Positions 1 through 6,687 of a DNA stretch of 6,819 bases are shown here, piece by piece. The position numbers and the translations under genes were made by a program. The notes below the pieces were generated by a model. That model searched no databases. It saw only the letters and a list, made by a program, of their open reading frames with translations, and was not told the origin of the DNA. The stretch comes from Pseudomonadota bacterium (GTDB lineage Bacteria; Desulfobacterota; BSN033; WVXP01; G020346125), in assembly GCA_030608745.1 (NCBI GenBank), contig JAUWDQ010000142.1, positions 1 to 6,819 of the forward strand, in the 5' to 3' direction. The number at the start of each line of letters is the position of its first letter. The first letter of the stretch is position 1.

Positions 1-84
1 GATTATGAATTAGGTGGATCACCAGCAGGAATATATTCCAAATCTGGAGATATAACATCTAATTCATTAAAATCGTCTTGGAAG
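1..84. other. AT-rich sequence replacing the 3' end of mrdA
   Basis: The first ~78 bases are about 32% GC, against clearly more than 50% in the adjoining mrdA segment. None of the three minus-strand frames continues PBP2 past position ~85. One minus frame reads an acidic 26-residue tail beginning FQDDFNELDV and ending GDPPNS before a stop at 3-5. The plus frame starting at base 1 is also open through this stretch. Either could be the edge of a foreign gene, but the stretch is too short to identify. No terminal inverted repeat or target duplication can be tested, because only one side is visible. Confidence 0.6.
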
Positions 85-1422
85 GACAAATCCCTGGCCG
101 ATAGCGCAGGAAAGGGTTTCCCCCCCATACCAGACTTCACCATAGACCTTCTTCTTCCATTCCGAGGATGGGATGAGCCCGGGCTTTTCATCGTTGAGGG
201 AGACTCCCGTCGGTTTACCGAAGCCAAAACCCCGTGCATGCTTGGCCAACCTGTCAATCCCCAGGCGTTGGCCGACTTGATAAAAGAAGACATCGCAGGA
301 TTCCACAAGGGCACGGTGAAGATTTACTTTCCCGTGCCCCCCTTTTCTCCAGCATCGGTACGTACGATTTCCAAACCGGTAGCTCCCCCCACAGGAAAGG
401 ATTTCTTGGGGAGAGATAACCCCTTCCTCCAAACCAGCAATAGCGGTTATCACCTTAAACACCGATCCCGGAGCATATTGACCCTGTATGGCCCTATTCT
501 GCAAAGGGTAAAAGGGATTTTGGATCAGGTTTTCCCAATCGTCGTGATTGATCCTCCCCGCAAAGAGGGAGGGGTCGTAGGAGGGGTGGCTGGCCATGGC
601 CAGGATTTTGCCGTTTTGTGGGTTCATGGCCACAATAACCCCTTCTTTTCCCTGGAGCAGGGTTTCACAGGTCATCTGGAGATCGAGGTCAATGGTGAGA
701 AAGACGTTATTTCCAGGGTAGGGCTCGGCCCGTTGCAATACCTTTATCTCCCTCCCAAGGGCATCTACTTCGACCTGTCGGCCCCCATCCATCCCTTTGA
801 GGAAGGGTTCCCATTGTTGTTCGACCCCGTATTTCCCAATGAAGTCGCCCATTTTATATCCCTTGAATCGATTCTGTTTAAGTTCATGGCCGTCGATTTC
901 CCCAAGGTAGCCCACCAGGTGAGAGGCCATATGTTCATAGTTATAGGCCCGCCTGGGACGAAGATCGACGATTAATCCGGGGAGATCCAATTGATGAGTT
1001 TTGAAGAGGGCCAAATGTAACCTGCTGATGTCCGATTGGATTCGAATTGGTTTGAACGGGGGCCTGTGTTTATTGGCTTCCAGCCTTTTTTCAACTTCTT
1101 GGGGCGTAACCTTCAATATACGGTGCAAAAACTCGGTGGTTTTCTTCATATCCACGATATCTTCCGGAACCAGGAGCACCTCGAAGCTGGGCCGGTTATC
1201 TATGAGAATTCGCCCCCTTCGATCCAAGATCATTCCCCGGCTGGCTGGTATCTCGCGGATTCTTATCCGATTATGTTTTGACAACCTGGAAAACTCTCCC
1301 CCCTTAATGATTTGGAGGTGCCACATTCTCAAAAACAGGACCAGAAAACCAATAAGGCCGATGATCAAAAATACCTTATACCTACGCTGCAGATCCTCTA
1401 TGCCTTCAGAGCCCAATCGCAT
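67..1422 (-). CDS. mrdA: Penicillin-binding protein 2 (elongasome transpeptidase), C-terminal end lost or replaced
   Basis: Class B penicillin-binding protein that crosslinks lateral-wall peptidoglycan in the periplasm together with RodA and MreBCD. The 451-residue frame has a short cytoplasmic tail, one membrane anchor (about 17-33), the PBP dimer/pedestal domain starting at SRGMILDRRGRIL (61-73), and the first part of the transpeptidase domain. The catalytic SVFK motif is at 320-323 (nucleophile Ser320) and the second motif SCD is at 375-377. Cys344, Cys357, His363 and Cys376 match the spacing of the zinc-site ligands I recall from E. coli PBP2. Family members have about 600-650 residues. 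Here similarity ends just after IGQGFVL (441-447), and a stop follows four codons later, so the KTG motif and the last ~150 residues are absent. The upstream neighbour mreD ends 23 nt before this start; the ribosome site is only weak (GGTGGG). As read, the product would be inactive. Insertion, rearrangement or an assembly join near position 80-85 could each explain it. Confidence 0.9.
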   Translation of the reverse strand: MRLGSEGIEDLQRRYKVFLIIGLIGFLVLFLRMWHLQIIKGGEFSRLSKHNRIRIREIPASRGMILDRRGRILIDNRPSFEVLLVPEDIVDMKKTTEFLHRILKVTPQEVEKRLEANKHRPPFKPIRIQSDISRLHLALFKTHQLDLPGLIVDLRPRRAYNYEHMASHLVGYLGEIDGHELKQNRFKGYKMGDFIGKYGVEQQWEPFLKGMDGGRQVEVDALGREIKVLQRAEPYPGNNVFLTIDLDLQMTCETLLQGKEGVIVAMNPQNGKILAMASHPSYDPSLFAGRINHDDWENLIQNPFYPLQNRAIQGQYAPGSVFKVITAIAGLEEGVISPQEILSCGGSYRFGNRTYRCWRKGGHGKVNLHRALVESCDVFFYQVGQRLGIDRLAKHARGFGFGKPTGVSLNDEKPGLIPSSEWKKKVYGEVWYGGETLSCAIGQGFVLPRRF

Positions 1423-1445
1423 TTAGTAACCCACCAATTTCCTGA

Positions 1446-1946
1446 TTATTTCACAGGTTCCCCCTGTGAGAGCGGGGGAACGCATTTGATCAGTGCTATG
1501 AAGAAAGGTCCTACCAATCCCGTAATGAGGGATCGTGGGATGATGAACAGAAAAAAGGGAGAGAGGAGATTTTCGATGGGGCTCACCATCCCGAGGATTG
1601 AAATGATGATAAATCCCTCGATGATGCTAAATAAAAAGATGGTCCCCGCCTGGAACAGGGGGCTTCTTACATAAAATCGGTCCCTGATGAGAATGGTTAA
1701 AAAGAAGATGGCGGTTTTGGAGAAGGTTTGGACACCGAAGATACTTCCCGAAAAGATATCCATCATGTAGCCTGACAGGAAGGCGAGAATTGCTCCGGCA
1801 AGAGGGGTTGAATAGAGCCCAAAGTAGACGGTCAATATGAGCAGGAGATCTGGCTTGGCCAGCTGATGTGGAAGGTTCGTCACTATGGTTGTTTGGATCA
1901 CCAGGCTCAAGAAGATGAGGCCAAACAAGGAGAGATTTTTCTTCAT
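1446..1946 (-). CDS. mreD: Rod shape-determining membrane protein MreD
   Basis: Integral inner-membrane protein that links MreB and MreC to the PBP2/RodA wall-synthesis machinery. The 166-residue product is almost entirely hydrophobic, with about five to six membrane segments (roughly 5-22, 32-47, 48-65, 71-87, 97-120 and 127-155). The glycine/aspartate motif GYMMDIFSGSIFG (59-71) is typical of MreD, and the length is normal for the family. The ATG at 1946 is preceded by AAAGGA at good spacing. The gene lies 68 nt after mreC and 23 nt before mrdA in the same orientation, which fits one operon. MreD sequences diverge widely, so position between mreC and mrdA carries much of the identification. 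Confidence 0.93.
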   Translation of the reverse strand: MKKNLSLFGLIFLSLVIQTTIVTNLPHQLAKPDLLLILTVYFGLYSTPLAGAILAFLSGYMMDIFSGSIFGVQTFSKTAIFFLTILIRDRFYVRSPLFQAGTIFLFSIIEGFIIISILGMVSPIENLLSPFFLFIIPRSLITGLVGPFFIALIKCVPPLSQGEPVK

Positions 1947-2014
1947 GGGTTTCCTTTATTCATTGCGCGGTATCCCTTTTTATTTCTTGCATTTCCGTGA
2001 ACACAAGGACACCA

Positions 2015-2860
2015 TCAGGGGATTTCTATCGGACGAGTCTCGGTGATGACGAACACCTCCTCCAGTTTGCTAAAATTGGCGCTCAAGATAATTTCAGCCT
2101 GTTGAAAGAGGCCGTACCTCTTCTTCTCGATTTTGCTGATTTTGCCGACCATCAGGCCCTTTGGGTACCGGCCGCCCAGTCCTGACGTTACCACTCTATC
2201 CCCCAGTTGAATATCCTCCGCCCGCGGTGCATACTTCAGGCGACAGCGGTTTTCCCCATTTCCCTCCACGAGCCCTTTGGCTCGACTCCTCTGAACAATA
2301 GCATCTACCGAGCTATTAAAGTCCGTTATCAGGAGAACCTTTGCAGAGTGAGGCGATGTTTGCAGGACGTGGCCCACAATTCCCTCTGGGGAGACAACGG
2401 CCATCCCCCGTTCAACCCCGTGTTTGGTTCCTTTATCGATGAGAATCGTCCTGAACCAACTTGAGGGATCGATTCCGATGATTTGGGCGGGCAATATGGG
2501 CCCGGGAACCTTCTTACTGAATCGGAGGAGGTTCTGCAGCCTTTCACTGGCGATGGCCCTTTCCCTCAGGAGACTATTCTCTTCCCGAAGTTCGGTCACC
2601 TTTCTCCTCAGGGCTACATTTTCCCTTTTTAGGCCGACCAGAAGGACGTAAGAATCGATGAGGTTACCGAGGGCATCGGTGGAATACGTGACCGCCTTTT
2701 GGAAAGGGGACATAATTTCCAGCAGGGCCCAATCGATAAAGGCAAGCCTTTCCACATTGTTGATTCTAGAGGAAATAGTGAGCAGGGCAGTGGTGAGAAA
2801 GATGACGGCGAAAATTGAAACTCGGTATCTCCTGAATATCGATATTTCTTTTACCACCAT
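2015..2860 (-). CDS. mreC: Rod shape-determining protein MreC
   Basis: Bitopic inner-membrane protein whose periplasmic part scaffolds the elongasome and activates PBP2. With the start chosen here (ATG at 2860, protein MVVKEIS...) it has 281 residues: a basic cytoplasmic stub, one membrane helix (about 13-30), a charged coiled coil (about 69-114, containing LREENSLLRER), and the MreC beta-domain (about 121-274), followed by a short acidic tail. An in-frame ATG at 2917 would give 300 residues, but its first 19 codons overlap the end of mreB and read a non-hydrophobic stretch unlike MreC amino termini. The 2860 start lies 16 nt after the mreB stop and puts the anchor in the usual place. No strong Shine-Dalgarno sequence precedes either start, so translation is probably coupled to mreB. 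Function is certain; the exact start is less so. Confidence 0.93.
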   Translation of the reverse strand: MVVKEISIFRRYRVSIFAVIFLTTALLTISSRINNVERLAFIDWALLEIMSPFQKAVTYSTDALGNLIDSYVLLVGLKRENVALRRKVTELREENSLLRERAIASERLQNLLRFSKKVPGPILPAQIIGIDPSSWFRTILIDKGTKHGVERGMAVVSPEGIVGHVLQTSPHSAKVLLITDFNSSVDAIVQRSRAKGLVEGNGENRCRLKYAPRAEDIQLGDRVVTSGLGGRYPKGLMVGKISKIEKKRYGLFQQAEIILSANFSKLEEVFVITETRPIEIP

Positions 2861-2876
2861 AGATGCAAAAAACGTG

Positions 2877-3914
2877 CTAAAAGTGGGTCGTTGCCAATTT
2901 GAGCAACTCAAGGTCATCCAGTGCCTTGCCGGCGCCTAAAACCACAGCCGAAAGGGGATCGTCGACAATGGTGATGGGAAGGTTGGTTATCTCCCGCAAC
3001 AAAACATCCAGGTTTCTCAAGAGAGCCCCACCTCCTACCAGCACAATCCCCTTATCTACGATGTCCGCAGCCAGCTCCGGAGGAGTGCTCTCGAGGGTAA
3101 TCCTCACGGTCTCCACGATGGTATTGATGGATTCGGTTAAGGCCTCCCGAACCTCTTCCCCATTGAGCTCTAACGTTTTCGGAATGCCGGTTACGAGATC
3201 CCTCCCCTTCACCTCCATTGTCTTGGGAGTCTCCTCGGGATATGCGGTGCCGACCTCTATTTTGATCAACTCCGCAGTCCTTTCGCCGATTAAGAGGTTG
3301 TATTTTCTCTTAACAAATTGGAGGATGGCTTCGTCCATTTTATCGCCGGCCACCCGGATGGATTGACTCACGACAATGCCCGAAAGCGATATAACGGCTA
3401 CCTCCGTTGTGCCCCCACCGATATCCACGATCATATTTCCCGATGCATCGGTGATGGGGAGTCCAGCGCCGATGGCAGCAGCCATCGGTTCTTCCATGAG
3501 GTAGATCTCCCGTGCCCCGGCTGACTCGGCAGACTCCCTCACAGCCCTTCTCTCGACGGGGGTAATCCCGGAGGGAATGCAGACGATAACCCTTGGTCGC
3601 ACCAGGGTTTTTCGGTTATGGACCTTGGTAATGAAGTACCTCAGCATCTCCTCCGTGATTTCGAAATCGGCGATCACCCCGTCTTTCATCGGGCGGATGG
3701 CAATGATGTTCCCAGGGGTCCTTCCCACCATGTCCTTTGCCACCTTCCCCACGGCGAGCACCTTCATTTCCCCTTTACTGTCCTTTTGCACGGCAACGAC
3801 CGAGGGTTCGCAGGATACGATCCCCCTTCCCCTGAAGTAGACCAGGGTATTGGCCGTTCCCAAGTCGATAGCGAGATCGTTGGAGAAGACTCCCCACAGA
3901 CTATCAAATACCAT
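2877..3914 (-). CDS. mreB: Rod shape-determining protein MreB (bacterial actin)
   Basis: Actin-like ATPase that forms short membrane-bound filaments in the cytoplasm and orients lateral-wall synthesis. The 345-residue protein is full length. It has the phosphate-1 loop DLGTANT (17-23), the MEEPMAAAIGAG segment with the expected catalytic-region glutamates (140-151), the phosphate-2 loop DIGGGTTE (164-171), and the adenosine motif GIVLVGGGALL (289-299). The amphipathic amino-terminal segment (MVFDSLWGVF) fits membrane association. The start is supported by GGGGAGG ending 4 nt before the ATG. It is the first gene of the mreBCD-mrdA operon, with a promoter about 95-125 bases upstream. Nothing is missing or unusual. 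Confidence 0.98.
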   Translation of the reverse strand: MVFDSLWGVFSNDLAIDLGTANTLVYFRGRGIVSCEPSVVAVQKDSKGEMKVLAVGKVAKDMVGRTPGNIIAIRPMKDGVIADFEITEEMLRYFITKVHNRKTLVRPRVIVCIPSGITPVERRAVRESAESAGAREIYLMEEPMAAAIGAGLPITDASGNMIVDIGGGTTEVAVISLSGIVVSQSIRVAGDKMDEAILQFVKRKYNLLIGERTAELIKIEVGTAYPEETPKTMEVKGRDLVTGIPKTLELNGEEVREALTESINTIVETVRITLESTPPELAADIVDKGIVLVGGGALLRNLDVLLREITNLPITIVDDPLSAVVLGAGKALDDLELLKLATTHF

Positions 3915-4008
3915 AACGCCTCCCCACTTGATTCGGCCTCAATCCATATCTGTATCGGTTGACAATCCGCGTCCGATGTGCTTTTCTACTTAAGGGTTCA
4001 GATAATTA

Positions 4009-4037
4009 ATTATTACCGGATAAAGGCCTGGGGTCAA
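4009..4037 (-). promoter_or_regulatory. Sigma70-type promoter of the mreBCD-mrdA operon
   Basis: Read on the minus strand there is TTGACC (4037-4032; 5 of 6 to the -35 consensus), a 17-nt spacer, and AATAAT (4014-4009; 5 of 6 to the -10 consensus). This would start transcription near 4000-4003 and give an mreB leader of roughly 90 nt. The -10 box overlaps the 12-bp palindrome ATAATTAATTAT at 4002-4013. Predicted by eye only. Confidence 0.6.
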
Positions 4038-4093
4038 GTAAATAAATGTTGATTTTTGAATTTCTTTTCCGGAAGTGAAGGGAGGAACCCTCA

Positions 4094-5995
4094 ATGCTCA
4101 AATACATACGCACCCATGCCACCTCGTGGATCATCAAGGTGGGCCTCTTTTTCATTATCATCGTTTTCGCCTTCTACTTTGGCTTTGGAGGAATAAAGGG
4201 AAGGCATGAGGGCATGGTAGCGGAGGTAAATGGGCAGTTTATCAGCCGGAAGGACTTCAATGAAGAATATCAAAAACTGTTGGCATCATACAGGGATAGA
4301 TTTAAGGACAGGCTTTCCGACGAGATGATTAGGTCTCTTGGGTTAAAACAGCAGGCCCTGGAAGGGCTCATCAACAAAATCCTCCTCTACCAGGAGGCCC
4401 TTCGAATGAACCTGCGGGTCAGCCCCGAGGAACTCGGAAGAAGCATTCGATCTTTCCCCCTCTTTCAAGTCAATGGAAAGTTTAATAGGGAGAGGTATCT
4501 GAGGATAATTGGGTTCCATCGGATGGACCCCGAGGATTTCGAGCAGATGCAAGAACAGCATTTCCTCATCGACAAGCTGAGTAATCTCATCATGCAAAAT
4601 GCCGGTACCGTCTCCGAGGTGGAAGCCCGGGAGGCGTACTTCATGGAGAATGAGAAGGTAAACCTCGAGTACATAAAGATAGGGCCGGCGGTTTTCTTGG
4701 AGAAATCGGGGCCCACTCCCACTGAGGTCAAGGAGTACTTCTCCAGCCACCGGGAGAGTTTTCGGATCCCCGAAAAGGTGAACCTCCAATACATGGTGTT
4801 TCGGCCGAAGGAATACGGGGATAAGGTAGATATCCCCGAGGAGGAGATCAAGGCCTATTATGAAGTGAATATCGATGATTTCGTTATTGAAGAACAGGTG
4901 AAAGCGAGACATATCCTCATCAAGGTAACCCCCGATGCGGACCCCGAAAAAGTCGGGGAAGCCCGCAAGAAGACAGAGGAGATTCTGGCCCGGGCCAAGA
5001 AGGGGGAGGATTTTGCCTCTTTGGCCGAGCAATATTCCGAAGGACCTACGGCCAAGAAAGGTGGGGATTTGGGTTATTTCCCTCGAGGGAGAATGGTTAA
5101 GGAATTCGAGGATGCGGCTTTCTCCCTCAAACCGGGAGAAATTAGCCCCGTTGTGAGAACTCAATTTGGATTCCATATCATAAATCTCGAGGATATCAGG
5201 CAAGAGAGGACCCAAAGCCTGGATGAGGTGCGAAAGTCCATCGAGTCCACATTGCGGGATCAAGAATCCCGGGATCTGGCGGAGAGAAACGCGGAGGAGG
5301 CCTTTTATGCCCTTTACAAGGGTGGCGAGATGGAGCGGGTTGCCGAGGAGTATCATCTTTCGGTAAAGGAGACCGGTTCTTTCAGCCGTGGGGAAAGCAT
5401 CAAGGAAATTCCCCCAAGCGATGAGATGACATCCGTTGCCTTCTCCCTCAAGGAGGGGGAGGTTTCTCCGCCTGTAGAGATTGCCACGAATTTCTACATT
5501 CTTAGGCTGACCGAAAAACAGGAGCCCCGTCTGCCCGAATTGGAGGAAGTTAGAGATAAGGTCGAGAAGGAATTGAGGGAGAAAAAGGCGGGGGAGAAGG
5601 CCGAATCGGCAGCGGAGGAGTTATTGGCCGAGGTGAAGGGGGGCAAGCCGATGGAAGAGGCGGCCACCAGCAAGGGGTTGAAGGTAGAGGAGACGGGATT
5701 CTTTAAGAGGCGGACGAACTACATCCCCACGGTTGGCTTCCTTGAAGGTTTGGTGGAGGCCATCTCCCCCTTGGATGCCGAAAACCCCTATCCGGATCGA
5801 GCCTTAAAGAGTGGAAAGGATTGGGTTGTCATACGATTCAAGAAGATGGAAAGGCCCGATATGAAACAGTTCGAATCGGAGAGGCAGTCTTGGGAACAGA
5901 GGCTTCGTTACATGAAAGGTGAGGATGGTTTTCGGAGATGGTTGACTGCCCTCAGGGGGAGATCGAAGATCGAAATCATTGGGGATGTGCTATAG
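4094..5995 (+). CDS. ppiD: PpiD/SurA-type membrane-anchored peptidylprolyl isomerase (periplasmic chaperone)
   Basis: Periplasmic folding factor that helps newly exported envelope proteins leave the Sec translocon. The 633-residue length is close to E. coli PpiD (about 620). The order is: short cytoplasmic start; one uncleaved membrane anchor (about 13-32); SurA_N-type chaperone domain (about 42-180, VAEVNGQFISRKDF at 42-55); linker; canonical parvulin domain (about 269-366, with ARHILIKV at 271-278, GGDLGYFPRGRM at 323-334 and the FGFHII end at 358-363); and a helical, charged C-terminal half with a degenerate second rotamase-like repeat around 428-475. The parvulin signature histidines His272 and His361 are present, so catalysis is possible, unlike the degenerate domain reported for some PpiD proteins. 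The ATG at 4094 is preceded by AAGGGAGG with an 8-nt spacer. It is transcribed divergently from mreB across a 179-bp gap and stands alone. The one anchor plus length favour PpiD over soluble SurA or lipoprotein PrsA. Confidence 0.9.
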   Translation: MLKYIRTHATSWIIKVGLFFIIIVFAFYFGFGGIKGRHEGMVAEVNGQFISRKDFNEEYQKLLASYRDRFKDRLSDEMIRSLGLKQQALEGLINKILLYQEALRMNLRVSPEELGRSIRSFPLFQVNGKFNRERYLRIIGFHRMDPEDFEQMQEQHFLIDKLSNLIMQNAGTVSEVEAREAYFMENEKVNLEYIKIGPAVFLEKSGPTPTEVKEYFSSHRESFRIPEKVNLQYMVFRPKEYGDKVDIPEEEIKAYYEVNIDDFVIEEQVKARHILIKVTPDADPEKVGEARKKTEEILARAKKGEDFASLAEQYSEGPTAKKGGDLGYFPRGRMVKEFEDAAFSLKPGEISPVVRTQFGFHIINLEDIRQERTQSLDEVRKSIESTLRDQESRDLAERNAEEAFYALYKGGEMERVAEEYHLSVKETGSFSRGESIKEIPPSDEMTSVAFSLKEGEVSPPVEIATNFYILRLTEKQEPRLPELEEVRDKVEKELREKKAGEKAESAAEELLAEVKGGKPMEEAATSKGLKVEETGFFKRRTNYIPTVGFLEGLVEAISPLDAENPYPDRALKSGKDWVVIRFKKMERPDMKQFESERQSWEQRLRYMKGEDGFRRWLTALRGRSKIEIIGDVL

Positions 5996-6017
5996 CTGTA
6001 GGCGCTTTCCCCTTGCC

Positions 6018-6062
6018 GTTGTCCCGAGAAGGGCTTTCCGGGGAAGCCCGAGACAGGACAAC
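6018..6062 (+). terminator. Possible ppiD terminator hairpin, poor U-tract
   Basis: Twenty-two bases after the ppiD stop, GTTGTCC (6018-6024) pairs with GGACAAC (6056-6062). Inside this is GGGCTTTCC (6031-6039) pairing with the following GGGAAGCCC (6041-6049). Position and strength suit an end-of-gene hairpin, but no T run follows directly; the nearest is five T at 6072-6076. An alternative pairing exists between GCTTTCCCC (6004-6012) and GGGGAAGC (6040-6047). Could also be a factor-dependent end or an mRNA 3'-stabilising structure. Confidence 0.35.
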
Positions 6063-6192
6063 ATTTCCCGATTTTTCCCACCTTAATGGGAAGTATTTCC
6101 CTAAGTACTGCAAACAATTTCATTCTATTTTCGATTCTATACGTAACATAGATCGAGGATCGTTGCATCTCCATACTTCAGTTAGCACAGGT

Positions 6193-6214
6193 CGCACACC
6201 AGGTGTGGTGTGCG
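6193..6214. repeat. Perfect 9-bp inverted repeat (hairpin)
   Basis: CGCACACCA at 6193-6201 is the exact reverse complement of TGGTGTGCG at 6206-6214, leaving a GGTG loop. No T run follows, so it is not a standard terminator. It may be an operator-like dyad or part of a structured RNA together with the segment that follows. Confidence 0.6.
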
Positions 6215-6224
6215 TTACACGCGG

Positions 6225-6320
6225 AAGAAACTGCCTTTTGCGTTGCATAGGGGCGGAGTGAAGCGTGCCTCTTGGGATGTGAACTCATTCAAAACCCCGG
6301 GCTTAGCCCGGCAGTTTCTT
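6225..6320. repeat. 96-bp segment closed by a perfect 11-bp inverted repeat, with an internal GC hairpin
   Basis: AAGAAACTGCC (6225-6235) is the exact reverse complement of GGCAGTTTCTT (6310-6320). Inside, CCGGGC (6297-6302) and GCCCGG (6306-6311) form a 6-bp stem around TTA; its last two bases are shared with the outer repeat. The flanks show no obvious target duplication. It could be a structured RNA, a small MITE-like element, or a decayed end of an IS200/IS605-type element, whose right ends often carry such C-rich hairpins. None of these is established. Confidence 0.5.
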
Positions 6321-6456
6321 AGAAGGATTCTTTACCTTACTCCTTTCATGTCCAAATAATCCCACCATCAAACCCATCCCAGCTAGATCCTGTGAAATTG
6401 TGAGAAAATAAGAGGAATTTGAAGGAAATCTAAGATTTTAGGAGATTTTCGAATTC

Positions 6457-6518
6457 TTTGATTTGTAACATATTTACAGAATTGCAACTATTTGAATATG
6501 TTAGAGTTGCAAATCAAA
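6457..6518. repeat. Long AT-rich dyad symmetry upstream of the riboswitch
   Basis: TTTGATTTGTAAC (6457-6469) and GTTGCAAATCAAA (6506-6518) match as an inverted repeat at 12 of 13 positions; as RNA all 13 pair, one being U-G. A nested second repeat, TAACATATT (6466-6474) with AATATGTTA (6495-6503), is perfect over 9 bp. Separately, AGAATTGCAA (6478-6487) and AGAGTTGCAA (6503-6512) are near-identical direct copies 25 bases apart. The layout suits a protein-binding site or an RNA hairpin ahead of the riboswitch promoter. Confidence 0.55.
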
Positions 6519-6583
6519 AGGTTAAGATTAAACTGAATCTGTCAAAACCGATTTAAACAAGGTTTCTATTTCTTATCGACTTG

Positions 6584-6592
6584 TGGTATTAA
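6584..6592 (+). promoter_or_regulatory. Weak candidate extended -10 element for the riboswitch transcript
   Basis: TGG followed by TATTAA forms an extended -10-like element whose transcript would start near 6598-6600, at the predicted 5' edge of the aptamer. No good -35 is visible 16-18 bases upstream. The true start could lie further up in the AT-rich block. Confidence 0.25.
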
Positions 6593-6595
6593 AAA

Positions 6596-6687
6596 CAGTA
6601 ACCGAAAGGCCAAACCATCCGTAAGGGTGGGACGGAAAGCCACGGGTCAGCGTAGGATTTATGGCGATGATGGCCGGGCTGCCGATC
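6596..6687 (+). promoter_or_regulatory. GEMM-I (cyclic di-GMP-I) riboswitch aptamer
   Basis: RNA domain that binds a cyclic dinucleotide and controls the gene that follows. Conserved blocks occur in order: AAAGGC-C-AAACC (6605-6616); a 6-bp P2 stem (6615-6620 with 6625-6630) capped by the GNRA tetraloop GTAA; GGGACGGAAAGCC (6629-6641) with the tetraloop-receptor side ACGGGTC (6642-6648); a variable P3 arm; and the invariant 3' block GGCCGGGCTGCCG (6672-6684). Compared from memory with the Geobacter metallireducens aptamer that prefers 3',3'-cGAMP, the specificity position (A in that RNA, G20 in Vibrio Vc2) is G here (6609, or 6608 if a C insertion is assumed). This argues for cyclic di-GMP. 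The cytosine expected to pair with the ligand is C6682. The bases 5' of AAAGGC differ by one nucleotide in length from the consensus, so the short P1 is uncertain. Confidence 0.9.

Noticed and set aside
1..975. Plus-strand frame open from base 1 to 975 (ATG at 238)
   Set aside because: It lies antisense to mrdA, which has clear family motifs. It has no recognisable domain or supported start, so it is a shadow, apart from the unexplained first ~80 bases.
2861..2917. Upstream ATG at 2917 as the mreC start
   Set aside because: It overlaps the mreB coding end and adds 19 residues unlike MreC amino termini. ATG at 2860 fits the family better, although neither has a strong ribosome site.
3959..3964. 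Perfect TTGACA as -35 of a ppiD promoter
   Set aside because: No acceptable -10 box lies 16-19 bases downstream (TTTTCT or TTTCTA), so a promoter cannot be supported.
4343..5356. 337-codon minus-strand open frame inside ppiD
   Set aside because: It is antisense to a well-supported gene, leucine/proline-rich and unlike any family I know. It reflects the codon use of the real gene.
5938..6261. Plus-strand open frame of 107 codons after ppiD
   Set aside because: It starts inside ppiD, has no ribosome site, is rich in cysteine and arginine and runs through hairpins. It is not convincing as a protein.
6596..6687. Classification as a 3',3'-cGAMP (GEMM-Ib) riboswitch
   Set aside because: The diagnostic A is replaced by G in either plausible alignment, which favours c-di-GMP. 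Specificity still needs a binding test.
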